A stretch of 64,000 nucleotides of DNA from Trinickia caryophylli (GCF_034424545.1 NZ_CP139970.1:1984001-2048000); one strand, 5' to 3'. Positions 53,800 to 64,000 are shown, counted from the first letter of the stretch. A program made the numbers and translations. Notes: generated from the letters alone by a model not told the origin.

Positions 53800-55032
53800 T
53801 CAGAAGGCGACGTAAGGGGTCTGCGAGCCGCCGACCTGCGTCATGTCGTAGCCGAAATAGACCGTGCGGCCGTAGAAGAACGGCATGCCGACGTCGAAGT
53901 AGCCTGTCAGACCGATGTGTCCCGCGAGGTCGTTGAACGCGAAGTTGCCGCTGTTAAACAGCGTGAACGCGCTCTGGATCGGCAGCGTAACCGTACCGGA
54001 CGCCGCCGCACCCGATGCGTTCGACACCGATACCGTGCGTGTGGTGGCCGATGCCGGGCAGTACCAGCTTGTATAGCCGCTTTGCGAGCAGGTGGTGAGC
54101 GAGTTGTCCTCGAAGAAATAGCCGTTCGACCCCGAGTCGAAGAACGCCGCTGTCAGCGCCGCGCTGTTGAACGAGCCGTTGACGTTGCCGCCGGAGTCGG
54201 TGCCGAATTTCTGCGAAGCGGACAGCACATTGTTCGACTGTGTACCGATGCCGAACGTCATCGTGCCGGTTGCGGACGTCGCCCCACTGGAGCTGACCGC
54301 GGGCATCGTCAAAAGAATCCCGTTGTTGTCGCTCGAGAATTTGACGACCGGATTCGTGACTTGATCGGCGAGCGCGACCGTCGTCTGAGTGCAGCTGGTA
54401 CCGCCCGGGCACTTGAAGTACGGGCTGCCCGAGGCACTATTCACGCAACTCGAACCGCAGTCATACGGGGACACACCGATGCCCAGAATGCCGTTGGCGC
54501 CGAGCGCCGATACGGTGTTTTCAGCCGTGCCCGTATTCGCGCAGACCGTCGGCACCGTCGAGGACGACATGTCGCCGATTACGGCGACCGGTACGCTGCC
54601 CGCCGTCTTGCCGCCGATCGTCACATCGGCCTTGCGCACCGAGCCCCAGGTGTAGCCATCGGCGAAGACGGTACATTCGGCAATCTGATTGCCGCTCCCA
54701 TCGGTCGTGACCGCAAGGCTGCCGAGCACTTGCGACATCGCCGTATTCACGATGCGCAGGCCGTAGGACATCGTATCGACCTGGATATTGTTGATCGTCT
54801 GGCAGTTACTTGTGCTGCCGGGCGCGCATACGGTCACGCTCACCATCGGCAGGTTGACGACGCCTGTCGCATTGGAAACGGTAACGGTCACCTGATTGGC
54901 GCCATTGCTGTTGGAACTGCTCGAACTGCTGCCGCTATCGCCACCACCGCCGCCGCAGGCCGCCATCGCCGCAGCGAGGATTATCGCCCCCAGTGCGCGC
55001 CACGCGCGCACGAATCCGTTGTTCGCGTTCAA
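53800..55032 (-). CDS. DUF3443 lipoprotein with pepsin-like (aspartic protease) pattern
   Basis: 410 residues with a lipoprotein signal (AAAMAAC, Cys26) and a Gly/Ser-rich linker (27-45), so it is probably outer-membrane anchored. The body has a two-lobe pepsin-like order of motifs: VDTMSYGLRIV (Asp86), a flap-like YTWGS...ADVTIGG (Tyr127), NGILGIG (180-186), then a second AFFDSGSNGYFF (Asp299) and a closing YFDVGMPFFYGRTVYFGYD. Both Asp residues are present, though the first DTG reads DTM. Many Cys residues suggest disulfides. It lies 25 bases after the DUF2844 gene. No activity is known to me for DUF3443; the protease reading is inference from pattern. Confidence 0.8.
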   Translation of the reverse strand: MNANNGFVRAWRALGAIILAAAMAACGGGGGDSGSSSSSSNSNGANQVTVTVSNATGVVNLPMVSVTVCAPGSTSNCQTINNIQVDTMSYGLRIVNTAMSQVLGSLAVTTDGSGNQIAECTVFADGYTWGSVRKADVTIGGKTAGSVPVAVIGDMSSSTVPTVCANTGTAENTVSALGANGILGIGVSPYDCGSSCVNSASGSPYFKCPGGTSCTQTTVALADQVTNPVVKFSSDNNGILLTMPAVSSSGATSATGTMTFGIGTQSNNVLSASQKFGTDSGGNVNGSFNSAALTAAFFDSGSNGYFFEDNSLTTCSQSGYTSWYCPASATTRTVSVSNASGAAASGTVTLPIQSAFTLFNSGNFAFNDLAGHIGLTGYFDVGMPFFYGRTVYFGYDMTQVGGSQTPYVAF

Positions 55033-55057
55033 GATCGTTCTCCCTCGTCCCCGTCGG

Positions 55058-55570
55058 TTATTGGATATCGGTCGCGCTCAGCCCGGAGGGCAGCGAATCG
55101 GGCAGATAGGCATTGCCGAAATACAGGCCCATGTGGCCACCGGAGTGAACGACGAGACCCGATTGCTTGACGGCGACAGGGCCATGGCCCACGCGCTGCG
55201 CACGCTGCGCTTCGACGGCGCTCGTGTATTGAGGGAAATAGCTGCCGAGCAGCGTGGCCAGATCGGGCGCGAACGGCCCCTTCCACGCAATGCCGAACAC
55301 GTTGCCGTCCGTGCCTACGTATTCTCGTACGACCGTGCCGGACGAAAGCGTCGTTTCTTTCACGGTATAGGCTGCCGCGCTCGATGCGGTGGACGTCGAC
55401 GTGCTCGTGGTCGAGGCCGCGCGGGCGACGGGATTGACGGTTTTGGCGGTGGCGCCGGACGGCGTCGTCATCGGCGCGCCGCCGAGCACGGCATACGCCG
55501 GTGCACAAACGGCGACCGCGCCGGCGGCAATCGCGGCCGGCAACAGTACGCGGACGAAACGGATAGTCAT
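55058..55570 (-). CDS. DUF2844 exported protein
   Basis: A 170-residue protein with a clear signal peptide (VRVLLPAAIAAGAVAVCAPAYA) and mature start VLGGAP. A Ser/Thr-rich linker (about 48-68) precedes a small domain (YTVKETTLSSGTVVREYVGTDGNVFGIAWKGPFAPDLATLLGSYF). AAGGAG lies upstream of the start. It is first of a two-gene unit with the DUF3443 lipoprotein. DUF2844 proteins have no assigned function that I know of. The fixed pairing suggests a partner, substrate or inhibitor of the lipoprotein. Confidence 0.82.
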   Translation of the reverse strand: MTIRFVRVLLPAAIAAGAVAVCAPAYAVLGGAPMTTPSGATAKTVNPVARAASTTSTSTSTASSAAAYTVKETTLSSGTVVREYVGTDGNVFGIAWKGPFAPDLATLLGSYFPQYTSAVEAQRAQRVGHGPVAVKQSGLVVHSGGHMGLYFGNAYLPDSLPSGLSATDIQ

Positions 55571-55772
55571 AGCAAGTGTTCTCCTTGTGGTCTTTTTGGG
55601 AGCGTCGCCTGAAACCGCGTGGCCCTCGCGCTCACAGCCATCTCAAAATCATTTCGAATGTAACTTACATAGGCATTTCGGGGTACTAGCATGTCCTGCA
55701 AAATTTGCACCCAAATGTCATAAAACAACACGCGGCCACGCTGCGCCCGTGTGCCGCACGCAAGCAACAAAA

Positions 55773-55798
55773 GGCGGGACCGCAAGCGCGGACCCGCC
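55773..55798 (-). terminator. Terminator after cheZ
   Basis: Read on the minus strand, GGCGGGTCCGC and GCGGTCCCGCC form a stem with one internal mismatch and a GCTT-type loop, followed by TTTTG. It lies 34 bases after the cheZ stop. Confidence 0.65.
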
Positions 55799-55831
55799 GT
55801 GTAAAAAGGGGAAGCGAGGAATGCCGATTCG

Positions 55832-56536
55832 TCAGAACCCGAGGCTTGCGAGCAGATCGTCGACCTGCTGCTGATCCTGCACGACGTCGGTCTTGCCTTC
55901 GGGGTTGATCTGCGGCCCGTTGAGCAGCGACGCGGGGCTGCCGGTCGAGCTCGGCTCGGCAGCAAGCTGCGCCGCCGTGGCCGCGAACTGCTCGCGCCGC
56001 TCGGGTGCGATATTTTCGACGAGCACGCCGAGCAATTGCTGTTCGATGATGTAGACGACATCCATGATCTTCTTGATGACCTGGCCGGTCAGATCCTGGA
56101 AGTCCTGCGCCATCATGATTTCGAGCAGTTGCGCGTTCGTGGCGGTGGTCGTGTCGGGCACGCGAGCCAAGAACTCGCGCGTCTCCGTCATCAGCGCCCG
56201 CACTTCGTCGCGCTCGATCGGCGCCTCGAACCATTTGGCCCAGCGCGCGTCGAGCGAAGACGCATCGCTTTCGAGCTTGTCCTGCATCGGCTTGGCAACG
56301 TCGATGGCGGTCAGCACGCGCTCGGCTGCCTGTTCGGTCATCGCCGCGACGTACTTCAGGCGGTCGCGCGCATCGGGCACCACCTCGGCGGCCCGCTCCA
56401 CATGCTTGTCGAGGCCGAGTTCGCGCATGGAATCGCGCAACGTCCTCGTCAACTGGCCAATACGGGCCAGAATGCGGTCTGCCGCATCGGAGCTATGCTC
56501 CCCGCCATGTCCGCCTAGATTCGTCGACTCATCCAT
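55832..56536 (-). CDS. cheZ: CheY-P phosphatase CheZ
   Basis: About 234 residues from ATG 56536, just after the cheY stop; a GTG at 56542 is possible. CheZ dephosphorylates CheY-P. The active-site helix reads [19 protein letters not shown], with the catalytic Gln and preceding Asp in place. The C-terminal CheY-binding tail is [10 protein letters not shown]. Length is slightly above E. coli (214). Last gene of the che operon, followed by a hairpin terminator. Confidence 0.96.
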   Translation of the reverse strand: MDESTNLGGHGGEHSSDAADRILARIGQLTRTLRDSMRELGLDKHVERAAEVVPDARDRLKYVAAMTEQAAERVLTAIDVAKPMQDKLESDASSLDARWAKWFEAPIERDEVRALMTETREFLARVPDTTTATNAQLLEIMMAQDFQDLTGQVIKKIMDVVYIIEQQLLGVLVENIAPERREQFAATAAQLAAEPSSTGSPASLLNGPQINPEGKTDVVQDQQQVDDLLASLGF

Positions 56537-56538
56537 GA

Positions 56539-56931
56539 TCACCCTGCCTTCTGCATCTTCTCGAGGATCTTCGTGAGCTTTTCGTCGAGGGTCGCAGCGG
56601 TAAACGGCTTCACCACATATCCGCTCGCGCCGGCCTGGGCCGCCGCGATGATGTTTTCCTTCTTCGACTCGGCCGTCACCATCAGCACCGGCAGGTGCGA
56701 AAGCGCCGGATCCTTGCGGATCTCCTGCAGCATGGCGAGCCCGTCGAGGTTCGGCATGTTCCAGTCCGAAATCACGAAGTCGTAGCCGCCGCCGCGCAGG
56801 CGCGAGAGCCCCGCCGCGCCGTCTTCCGCTTCGTCGACGTTCGCGTAGCCGAGCTCCTTCAGCAGGTTGCGGACGATCCGGCGCATTGTCGGAAAGTCGT
56901 CCACCACCAGAATTTTCATGCTTTTGTCCAT
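56539..56931 (-). CDS. cheY: Chemotaxis response regulator CheY
   Basis: A 130-residue single-domain regulator. The acidic pocket is DD11-12, the phospho-acceptor is Asp56 ([13 protein letters not shown]), and Thr and Lys follow in [12 protein letters not shown] and GYVVKPF. It carries the CheA signal to FliM. It sits 72 bases after cheB and touches cheZ. Confidence 0.97.
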   Translation of the reverse strand: MDKSMKILVVDDFPTMRRIVRNLLKELGYANVDEAEDGAAGLSRLRGGGYDFVISDWNMPNLDGLAMLQEIRKDPALSHLPVLMVTAESKKENIIAAAQAGASGYVVKPFTAATLDEKLTKILEKMQKAG

Positions 56932-57003
56932 CTTGGTCCCTTTATCCCCAATTTCGCGAACGCGTGGCTGCCGGCCAAAACCGGGCTCGGTCGCCCTGGC
57001 CGC

Positions 57004-58113
57004 TTAGACGCGCTGCACTCGATCGCCCATCGTCGCCAGGCGTGCCATCACGCGGCGACTCATTTCCGAAAGAGGGGCGACTTCGTCGGCGGCACCGAGC
57101 GCGATCGCCTCGCGCGGCATGCCAAAAACGATGCAGCTCGCCTCATCTTGCGCAAGAGTGTATGCGCCCGCATTTCTCATGTCTAACAGACCCGCGGCGC
57201 CATCGCGCCCCATGCCGGTCAGAATCACGCCGATCGCGTTCTTGCCGGCATGCTGCGCCGCCGAGCGGAACAGCACGTCCACCGAAGGGCGGTGCCGGTT
57301 GACCGGCGGATCGTCCGACAGGTGCGCAATATAGTTCGCCCCGCTGCGCGCGAGCAACAAGTGTGCGTGCCCAGGCGCAATATACGCATGTCCGGGCAGC
57401 ACGCGTTCGCCGTGCTCTGCCTCTTTAACGGTAATTCGGCACAAACCATTTAGGCGTTGTGCGAACGATTTCGTAAAACCGGGCGGCATGTGCTGCGCGA
57501 TCATGACGGCAGGCGCATCGGGCGGCAACGGCGTAAGCAGTTCGCGAATCGCCTCGGTGCCCCCCGTCGATGCGCCGACGATGATCAGCTTTTCGGTACT
57601 GACGAGCGGGTTGTTGATCATCGGCGCGCGCGCGGCGGCAGCCGGCGCCGCGGCGCCCGGGTGCGCCTGCGCGGGCGCATGGTGCGCCACGATCTGACGC
57701 ACGCGGGCACGCGACGCGGCGCGGATCTTGTCGGCAAGTTTTTCCGAATATTCGAGCATGCCGTCGCGAATGCCGACCTTCGGCTTCGTGACGAAATCCA
57801 CGGCGCCCAGCTCGAGCGCGCGCAGCGTGATTTCCGAGCCGCGCTCGGTCAGCGACGACACCATGACGACCGGCATCGGCCGCAGGCGCATGAGCTTTTC
57901 GAGGAAGTCGAGCCCGTCCATGCGCGGCATCTCGACGTCGAGCGTGAGGACGTCGGGATTGTGCTGCTTGATGAGCTCGCGCGCGACGAGCGGATCGGGT
58001 GCCGTCGCGCAAACCATCATGTCCGGCTGGTCATTGATGATCTCCGTCATCAGGCTGCGGATCAGCGCCGAGTCGTCGACACACAATACTTTGATTTTCT
58101 GCACAGCTTTCAC
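57004..58113 (-). CDS. cheB: Chemotaxis methylesterase/deamidase CheB
   Basis: A 369-residue receptor methylesterase. The receiver domain (about 8-125) has Asp59 ([19 protein letters not shown]). The C-terminal esterase has the triad: Ser in [12 protein letters not shown], His in [14 protein letters not shown] and Asp in [10 protein letters not shown]. It removes methyl groups from MCPs on phosphorylation by CheA. It overlaps cheD by four bases (ATGA). Confidence 0.97.
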   Translation of the reverse strand: MKAVQKIKVLCVDDSALIRSLMTEIINDQPDMMVCATAPDPLVARELIKQHNPDVLTLDVEMPRMDGLDFLEKLMRLRPMPVVMVSSLTERGSEITLRALELGAVDFVTKPKVGIRDGMLEYSEKLADKIRAASRARVRQIVAHHAPAQAHPGAAAPAAAARAPMINNPLVSTEKLIIVGASTGGTEAIRELLTPLPPDAPAVMIAQHMPPGFTKSFAQRLNGLCRITVKEAEHGERVLPGHAYIAPGHAHLLLARSGANYIAHLSDDPPVNRHRPSVDVLFRSAAQHAGKNAIGVILTGMGRDGAAGLLDMRNAGAYTLAQDEASCIVFGMPREAIALGAADEVAPLSEMSRRVMARLATMGDRVQRV

Positions 58114-58868
58114 GCCTCCTTGACGGTCTTAGCGCTGTCCAACATGCCTTTCGCAAGCGAGCCCGATCCAAACGTCTCGATGCGCGGCTTCGGGCTCGCG
58201 CCGAAGAGCTCGATGCGCGGCTTGGCCGCCCCGGGCGCCGCGCCGGACGTGAACAGCTCGGCGTTCTGCTTTGCGAGCGCGCGAGCGTGACGCGCCGCGC
58301 GCGCTTCGGCCACCTGCTTGGCGAGAGCCTCTTCGCGCTCGGCGACGTTCGGCTCCTGCTGCAGGCGCAACTTCTTGACCATCGCCTGCCCCGTGGCCGG
58401 CATGAACGCGACCTTGCGCGGATGCACGCCCTGCAGATCCTCGGCGACGATGCGAATCTTTTCGAGCCCCAAATAGCGCCGGACGAACTCGGCATTGCGA
58501 TCGCCGATGTTGATCGTCGTCATGCCCGCCAGCACGGCCGCGCCGCCAAACACCTTGGCCTCGAAGCGCTCTCTGCGGCCGCCCATTTTAATGAGCTCGT
58601 TGATGAGCACTTCCATTGCAAAGGCGCCGTAACGCATCGATTCGGACGCCGCCTGCGCCGGCTCGCCGTCGTCGGGCAGCATGAAGTGGTTCATGCCGCC
58701 GATGCCGGCCGTGCGGTCGTGGATGCAGGCGGCCACACACGAGCCGAGCACGGTGACGAGCACCATGTCCTCGCCCGTCGTATAGAACTCGTTCGGCAAC
58801 AGCTTCACGCCGCGGCGGTTGAAGTGCGTGTCGAAATAGAGATTGTTGGCAATGGGCAGGCGGCTCAT
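58110..58868 (-). CDS. cheD: Chemoreceptor glutamine deamidase CheD
   Basis: A 252-residue deamidase that adjusts receptor Gln residues. The active-site Cys44 ([14 protein letters not shown]) and His61 (GGMNHFMLP) are present. The conserved core ends near residue 185; the last 65 residues are an Ala/Lys/Arg-rich tail, making it longer than usual (about 160-200). It overlaps both cheR and cheB. Confidence 0.95.
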   Translation of the reverse strand: MSRLPIANNLYFDTHFNRRGVKLLPNEFYTTGEDMVLVTVLGSCVAACIHDRTAGIGGMNHFMLPDDGEPAQAASESMRYGAFAMEVLINELIKMGGRRERFEAKVFGGAAVLAGMTTINIGDRNAEFVRRYLGLEKIRIVAEDLQGVHPRKVAFMPATGQAMVKKLRLQQEPNVAEREEALAKQVAEARAARHARALAKQNAELFTSGAAPGAAKPRIELFGASPKPRIETFGSGSLAKGMLDSAKTVKEA

Positions 58869-59809
58869 GCTACGGCCTCCTGGCCTTGCCGCGCGCGGGG
58901 CGCGCGCCCGCCCGCCACGTCGCGCGTGAGCTCGTAGACGGTCTGGCCACGCAGCCGGAACGCCTGGGTCACGTACGTGAAGTTCTCCGAATGGCCGGCG
59001 AAGAGCAGCCCGCCCGACTTGACGAGCGGCTCGAAGCGCGAGAGCACCTGCCCTTGAGTCGGCTTGTCGAAATAGATCATCACGTTACGACAGAAGATCG
59101 CGTCGAACTGCGTGCGCAGCCCGTAATCGGCGTCCGTCAGGTTCAGCTGCTGGAACTTGATCATCTGGCGCAGCTCGGGCCGCACCTTCACGAGGCCCGC
59201 ATGCTGGCCCGTGCCTTTCAGGAAGAAGCGCTTCAGGCGCTCCTGCGAGAGCGGCTTGACCTGATCGAGCGAATAGACGCCGGACTCGCCTTTCGCGAGC
59301 ACCTGCGTATCGAGATCGGTTGCGAGTATCGTCGCCTGGCGCGCGGCCGAATCGCCGAGCGCCTCGACGAGCGTCATCGCGATCGAATATGGCTCCTCGC
59401 CCGTCGATGCCGCCGAGCACCAGATCGAAACCGGCTGCTGGCGACGCTTCACGAACTCGGCGAGGATCGGAAAGTGGTGCGACTCGCGGAAGAAGGCCGT
59501 GAGGTTCGTGGTCAGCGCGTTCGTGAACGCTTCCCATTCGGCGGCGTCGTTCTCCGACTCGAGCAGATCGAGGTACTGGCGAAAGCTGTCGAGCCCGCGC
59601 GCGCGCAAACGGCGCGCAAGCCGGCTGTAGGCCATATCGCGCTTGTGCTCCGACAGGGAAATGCCAGCACGCCGATGAATGAGTTCGCGAATGCGGGCGA
59701 AGTCGCTGCCCGTGAACTCGAAGTCGCGATCGGCGAAAGCGCCCCGCTCGGGCAGCCCGCCGCCGGCGTCGGGCCGTTCAGGCCTTTGTGATGCGCGCGC
59801 AGACGTCAT
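58865..59809 (-). CDS. cheR: Chemoreceptor methyltransferase CheR
   Basis: 314 residues from ATG 59809, which has AGAAGGA just upstream; the open frame extends further. CheR methylates MCP Glu residues using SAM. The N-terminal helical domain contains [24 protein letters not shown]-site motifs are [17 protein letters not shown] and [26 protein letters not shown] follows. The MCP upstream ends in a pentapeptide that this protein can use as a tether. The stop overlaps the cheD start. Confidence 0.97.
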   Translation of the reverse strand: MTSARASQRPERPDAGGGLPERGAFADRDFEFTGSDFARIRELIHRRAGISLSEHKRDMAYSRLARRLRARGLDSFRQYLDLLESENDAAEWEAFTNALTTNLTAFFRESHHFPILAEFVKRRQQPVSIWCSAASTGEEPYSIAMTLVEALGDSAARQATILATDLDTQVLAKGESGVYSLDQVKPLSQERLKRFFLKGTGQHAGLVKVRPELRQMIKFQQLNLTDADYGLRTQFDAIFCRNVMIYFDKPTQGQVLSRFEPLVKSGGLLFAGHSENFTYVTQAFRLRGQTVYELTRDVAGGRAPRARQGQEAVA

Positions 59810-60044
59810 GATCCTTCTCTCAATTTCCGCAATGACAGCCGCGCCACGCGCGCCGCCTTTCCAACATCCTGCCGGCGCGGGGACCGCGCAGCGCCATGTG
59901 TCGCCCGTATGCGGGCAGGATGCCGAAATGCCACATGCTCGTTGTCTTCCACCACCGGGGCGCCGCACTTGCCGCACCGCGCCCGCCTTCCTTCAAACTT
60001 CGGAACGTCCCGGGTTCACCGCTTCGTTTTCACGGCGCCCGCGT

Positions 60045-62030
60045 TCAGAATGTTTCCCAATCGTCGTCCGACTTGCCCGATGCCATCGCCACCGCCGGCG
60101 CGGGTGCCGGCGCGGGTTTGGCGGCAGGCTTCGCAGCCGGCTTCGTTACCGCTTTGACGGCAGATTTGGCCGCCGGCTTTACCCCTGTCGAAGCGGGTTT
60201 GCTCGCCGGCGCGCCGGACGTGGCGGCGGCCTCGCTCGCGCCGTGCGCCTCGGCAGACGGAACGGGTGCCGGAGCCGTTGCCGGAGCCGCGGCGGTGAGC
60301 GCCTTGGCCTTGCCCGCGCTCGACGGCTTGTCGAGCGGCTTCGCCGCGGCGGGCCTGGCCGACGGCAGCACCGGCTTGCGTGCGGCCGAGCTAGTCGGGC
60401 TTGAGGCGCTGACGGACGCCGCCGAGGCGGCGCGGCTGGCGGGCTGAACCGGCGCCGCCGGCGTGCTCTCGAACGTGCCGTGAATGCGCCAGCGTCCAAC
60501 GACCGCCTTGAGCTGGCGCGTCTGCTCTTCGAGCGACGCGGCGGCGGCCGCCGCCTCTTCCACGAGCGCCGCGTTTTGCTGCGTCACGTCGTCCATCTGC
60601 ACGAGGGCGCGGTTCACGCCTTCGATGCCCGTCGACTGCTCTTCCGACGCGGCGCTGATCTCGCCCATGATGTCGGTCACGCGGCGCACGGCCTGGACGA
60701 TCTCGTCCATCGTCGTACCCGCCCGCCCGACGAGCTCCGAGCCGCTCGCCACCTTGTCGGCCGAATCGCCGATAAGCGACTTGATTTCCTTGGCGGCCGC
60801 CGCGCTGCGCTGCGCGAGGCTGCGCACTTCGCCTGCGACGACGGCGAAGCCGCGCCCCTGCTCGCCGGCCCGCGCCGCTTCCACGGCGGCATTGAGCGCC
60901 AGAATGTTGGTCTGAAACGCGATGCCTTCGATCACGCCGATGATGTCCACGACCTTGTTCGAGCTCGTGGCGATATCCTGCATCGTCGTCACGACCTGGC
61001 TCACCACGTCGCCGCCGCGCATCGCGATCTCGGAGGCATTCACGGCGAGCTGGCTCGCCTGGCGCGCGTTCTCGGTGTTCTGGCGCACGGTGCCCGTGAG
61101 CTGCTCCATGCTCGACGCGGTCTGCTGCAGCGACGACGCCTGCTCCTCGGTCCGCTGCGAAAGATCGGTATTGCCGACTGAGATTTCGTGCGCGCCGACG
61201 TCGATCGATTCCGTGCCGCTATGGATGGCCTTTACCATCGTCGTGATGCTGGTCTGCATCTGCCGGATGCCCGCGAAGAGGCGGCCGATCTCATTGCCGC
61301 CCTTCGTTTCGACCGGGCGAGTAAGGTCGCCCTCGGCAATGCGGCTGAAATGCTCGACGGCGTCGTCGATCGGCCCGACGATGAGCTTGCGCAGCGCGAT
61401 GCGCAGCACGACGACGAGCACGATGGCCACGATCACCGCACCGATGATGAGCGAGCTCATCAGCGAAATGCTCGCGTTCGACTCCGCCCGCAGCGCTTCG
61501 GCGCGCTCGCGCAGCGATTTCAGTACGCGGTCCGCCGAGTCGCCAAAGGCGACGAACATCGGGCTGATCTTCATGTCGGCGATCGCGTGATAGCCCGCCA
61601 TGTCGCCCGCGCGTACCGCGGCGAACTCCGGCTCGACGCCATCGTGCAACAGCGTGGCATAGCGCGCGGCGAGCTCGCTCGAGAGCGCCGCATCGAGCCC
61701 TTCCTTGGACGCTTTCTGATAGTCCTGCCAGGCTTCGTTCGCCTTGTTGAGCAGCACCTGCGAGCGATCGAGGACCTTCTTCGCCTCTTCCGGATGGTTG
61801 CCCTCCGTCAGCACGCGAACGCGTTCGAGCGAAATGCGCGTACGCAGCAGGTAATTGCCCGCGTCGTCCAGCGCATGAATCGCCGGCAGATCGTCGCCGG
61901 CAAGCGTATCGACCGAGCGGCCTGCGCTGGACAGAGCCGTGAGCGCAAGCGCGCCGACCGCGACGGTCAACGCGACGAACAGCGCCATCATGGCAGTGAG
62001 CGTCGTGCGAATCGACCAGTTGTGCAGCAT
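60045..62030 (-). CDS. Methyl-accepting chemotaxis protein ending in DWETF
   Basis: 661 residues from ATG 62030 ([10 protein letters not shown]). Two membrane segments: about 11-33 and about 190-212. The periplasmic ligand domain between them is four-helix-bundle-like ([22 protein letters not shown]). A HAMP domain follows. The signalling tip is canonical: [46 protein letters not shown] long Ala/Pro/Lys-rich linker (about 540-650) leads to the C-terminal DDDWETF, matching the NWETF-type CheR/CheB tether of Tar/Tsr. The ligand is unknown. It lies between cheW and cheR in the operon. Confidence 0.95.
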   Translation of the reverse strand: MLHNWSIRTTLTAMMALFVALTVAVGALALTALSSAGRSVDTLAGDDLPAIHALDDAGNYLLRTRISLERVRVLTEGNHPEEAKKVLDRSQVLLNKANEAWQDYQKASKEGLDAALSSELAARYATLLHDGVEPEFAAVRAGDMAGYHAIADMKISPMFVAFGDSADRVLKSLRERAEALRAESNASISLMSSLIIGAVIVAIVLVVVLRIALRKLIVGPIDDAVEHFSRIAEGDLTRPVETKGGNEIGRLFAGIRQMQTSITTMVKAIHSGTESIDVGAHEISVGNTDLSQRTEEQASSLQQTASSMEQLTGTVRQNTENARQASQLAVNASEIAMRGGDVVSQVVTTMQDIATSSNKVVDIIGVIEGIAFQTNILALNAAVEAARAGEQGRGFAVVAGEVRSLAQRSAAAAKEIKSLIGDSADKVASGSELVGRAGTTMDEIVQAVRRVTDIMGEISAASEEQSTGIEGVNRALVQMDDVTQQNAALVEEAAAAAASLEEQTRQLKAVVGRWRIHGTFESTPAAPVQPASRAASAASVSASSPTSSAARKPVLPSARPAAAKPLDKPSSAGKAKALTAAAPATAPAPVPSAEAHGASEAAATSGAPASKPASTGVKPAAKSAVKAVTKPAAKPAAKPAPAPAPAVAMASGKSDDDWETF

Positions 62031-62127
62031 TTCCAAAATCTCCGTCGTGGTGTGCGAGCGCGGCAAACGTTGGCGCACTCGCGTCGGCACGGCCCGCGCA
62101 GGCGGCGCCGCCCGCGAGGCGCACGCG

Positions 62128-62658
62128 TCAGTGCGTGAACGCCTCGATCAATGCCATTTCCTTGCTGACCATCAGCTTTTCGATGTCCATCAGGATCAGC
62201 ATGCGGCCTTCGACCGTGCCAAGCCCCGTCAGGTACTCGGCCGTCAGCGTCGCGCCGAATTCCGGCGCCGGCATGATCTGATCCGCGGACAGCGTGAGCA
62301 CGTCCGACACGCCGTCGACGACCATCCCGACAACGCGATGCGCGACGTTCAGAATGATGACGACGGTCTGGTGGTCGTACTCGACGCGGCCCAGATGGAA
62401 CTTGATCCGCATGTCGACGATCGGCACGATGATGCCGCGCAGGTTGATCACGCCCTTGATGAAATCGGGCGCGTTCGCGATGCGCGTCACGCTGTCGTAG
62501 CCGCGGATTTCCTGCACCTTCAGGATGTCGATGCCGTATTCCTCGGCGCCAAGCGTGAAGATCAGGAATTCCTGGCCGGCCGCGTCGGCCTGCTGTGCGT
62601 CGCGACGGCCGCCCGCCACGAGCGCGGTGTTCGAATTGGTGGTTTGGACTTCTGCCAC
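62128..62658 (-). CDS. cheW: Chemotaxis coupling protein CheW
   Basis: 176 residues from GTG 62658, with GGGGG seven bases upstream; the frame opens at a TTG at 62670. CheW links MCPs to CheA. Family motifs: [51 protein letters not shown] and LMDIEKLM. It starts 23 bases after the cheA stop. Confidence 0.97.
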   Translation of the reverse strand: MAEVQTTNSNTALVAGGRRDAQQADAAGQEFLIFTLGAEEYGIDILKVQEIRGYDSVTRIANAPDFIKGVINLRGIIVPIVDMRIKFHLGRVEYDHQTVVIILNVAHRVVGMVVDGVSDVLTLSADQIMPAPEFGATLTAEYLTGLGTVEGRMLILMDIEKLMVSKEMALIEAFTH

Positions 62659-62681
62659 GTTAGCCCCCAAACGGTTGGGAA

Positions 62682-64000
62682 TTACGAAAAGTTCAGAGCG
62701 CCGTGCGAGGCACGAGACTCACGGTTCAGTGCTGCCACGTCAACGATCAGCGCGACACTGCCGTCGCCCAGAATCGTTGCCGCCGAGATCCCGCGCACCT
62801 TGCGGTAGTTCGTCTCGAGATTCTTCACCACCACCTGCTGCTGGCCGACGAGCTCGTCGATCAGCATGGCGAAGCGGCGGCCTTCGGTTTGCAGGATCGT
62901 GACGATCCCCTGTGTCGGATCGGTGCGCGCCCCTTCCACCGAGAACACTTCGTGCAACGGGCAGAGCGGCAGATATTCGCCGCGCACGCGCACGACGCGC
63001 TCGCCGTTGGCCACCGTGTAGATGTCCTCCGCCGACGGCTGCAGCGACTCCATGACGAAGTTCAGCGGCAGGATGAAGATCTCGCTGCCGACCTTCACCG
63101 ACATGCCGTCGAGGATCGCGAGCGTGAGCGGCAGGATGATGCGCGTGGTCGTGCCCTTGCCCGCGTGGGACGTGATTTCGACGTGCCCGCCCATCGCCTG
63201 GATGTTGCGCTTGACGACGTCCATGCCCACACCGCGGCCCGAGACGTCCGTCACCTGTTCGGCCGTCGAGAACCCCGGCATGAAGATCAGGTTCCAGACT
63301 TCCTCGTCGGTCATCGACTCGCTGACCGGCATGCCCTGCTTGATCGCCTTGGCGAGAATCTTGTCGCGGCGCAGGCCCGCGCCGTCGTCGCTGACTTCGA
63401 TGACGATGTTGCCGCCATGGTGAGCCGCCGAGAGCACGAGCTGGCCCGTGCCATCCTTGCCCGCCGCGCGCCGCACTTCCACCGTCTCGATGCCGTGATC
63501 GAGGCTGTTGCGCACGAGGTGCGTAAGCGGATCGATGATGCGCTCGATGAGACTCTTGTCGAGCTCGGTCGCCTGACCGAACGTGACGAGTTCGACGTCC
63601 TTGCCGAGTTTCGCCGCGAGATCGCGCACGAGCCGCGGGAAACGGCTGAACACGTAATCCATCGGCATCATGCGGATCGACATCACCGCCTCTTGCAGAT
63701 CGCGCGCGTTGCGCTCGAGCTGCGCCATGCCGTTGAAGAGCCGGTCGTGCAGCGCCGGATCGAACGTGCTCGTGGTCTCCGCCAGCATCGCCTGCGTGAT
63801 GACGAGTTCGCCGACAAGGTTGATCAGCTGATCGACCTTCTCCACGCCGACGCGAATCGAACTGCCTTCGCCCGCTGCCGCCGCGGCGGCCGGACGTGCC
63901 TTCTTTTCTTCCGCATGCGCGGCGGCCGGAGCCGGCGCGGGTGCGGGTGCCGCAGGTTGTGCCTGCTCTGCCCTGGCCTCCGGTGCCGGCACGGCAGGCG
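62682..64000 (-). CDS. cheA: Chemotaxis histidine kinase CheA, C-terminal part (cut by window edge)
   Basis: About 439 codons of CheA are visible; the phosphotransfer (P1) and CheY-binding (P2) domains lie beyond the window. An Ala/Pro linker (63900-64000) precedes the dimerisation domain P3 ([23 protein letters not shown]). The ATPase domain P4 has [27 protein letters not shown] and [13 protein letters not shown]. The CheW-like P5 has [24 protein letters not shown] and ends [14 protein letters not shown]. It is the upstream gene of the che operon read here. Confidence 0.97.
   Translation of the reverse strand, partial: PAVPAPEARAEQAQPAAPAPAPAPAAAHAEEKKARPAAAAAAGEGSSIRVGVEKVDQLINLVGELVITQAMLAETTSTFDPALHDRLFNGMAQLERNARDLQEAVMSIRMMPMDYVFSRFPRLVRDLAAKLGKDVELVTFGQATELDKSLIERIIDPLTHLVRNSLDHGIETVEVRRAAGKDGTGQLVLSAAHHGGNIVIEVSDDGAGLRRDKILAKAIKQGMPVSESMTDEEVWNLIFMPGFSTAEQVTDVSGRGVGMDVVKRNIQAMGGHVEITSHAGKGTTTRIILPLTLAILDGMSVKVGSEIFILPLNFVMESLQPSAEDIYTVANGERVVRVRGEYLPLCPLHEVFSVEGARTDPTQGIVTILQTEGRRFAMLIDELVGQQQVVVKNLETNYRKVRGISAATILGDGSVALIVDVAALNRESRASHGALNFS

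Noticed and set aside
1..64000. CRISPR arrays, tRNA or rRNA genes, and fliC/fliD/motAB/flhDC
   Set aside because: No regular spaced repeats, no tRNA-like cloverleaf ends and no matching coding patterns were seen while reading the window; these genes are presumably elsewhere in the genome.

Overview
The window is high-GC DNA that is almost entirely flagellar and chemotaxis genes. Gene order and protein features point to a motile beta-proteobacterium of the family Burkholderiaceae (Burkholderia, Paraburkholderia, Trinickia or a relative). The supporting features are flgMN next to a divergent flgA and flgBCDEFGHIJ-KL, flhBAFG-fliA with a FlhG that lacks P-loop lysines, a cheA-W-MCP-RDB-YZ operon, and a DUF2844/DUF3443 pair. 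This is inferred from content; no genus-level marker is present.

Layout. 1-3795: the end of a NarL-type sensor kinase and its response regulator, an APC amino-acid permease, what looks like the left end of a decayed IS3-family element, and a CoxG/SRPBCC protein. 3939-7316 (minus): fliE, then fliS-fliT with a second FliK-like protein and a free FlhB C-domain paralogue. 7572-19758 (plus): fliFGHIJK and fliLMNOPQR, the motor/switch and export apparatus, mostly with overlapping or touching genes. 19907-32195 (minus): flgBCDEFGHIJ, the c-di-GMP brake ycgR, and flgKL. 32457-34794 (plus): flgA, flgM and flgN. 35030-35994 (minus): a two-gene isochorismatase-like/VOC cassette. 36337-46769 (plus): an orphan type VI secretion (T6SS) effector island of VgrG, a Tle3-like lipase, two DUF2875 proteins, an intact and a broken PAAR protein, and TssF. 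46822-53594 (minus): flhB-flhA-flhF-flhG-fliA. 53800-55570 (minus): a DUF2844/DUF3443 exported pair. 55832-64000 (minus): cheA (cut by the window edge), cheW, an MCP, cheR, cheD, cheB, cheY and cheZ.

How it works together. FliF/G/M/N build the MS and C rings. FlhA/FlhB/FliO/P/Q/R with FliH/I/J form the export gate and ATPase. FlgB-G, H, I and J make rod, hook and P/L rings, and FliK measures the hook. After hook completion FlgM is exported and FliA (sigma-28) is released. Sigma-28-like promoters can be read upstream of flgM, flgK, ycgR and, with a longer spacer, fliS. CheA/W/Y/Z/R/B/D form the adaptive chemotaxis core, and the MCP ends in a CheR-tethering-type pentapeptide.

Most interesting points. 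(1) The T6SS island sits inside the flagellar cluster, with duplicated and apparently gene-converted DUF2875 genes. (2) The DUF3443 lipoprotein reads like a bilobal pepsin-type aspartic protease and is paired with a small secreted DUF2844 protein. (3) FlhG has lost both P-loop lysines. (4) There is a second FliK plus a detached FlhB C-domain. (5) FlgA has an N-terminal region with three PGPGE repeats. No tRNA, rRNA or CRISPR array was seen. fliC, fliD, motAB and flhDC are not in the window.
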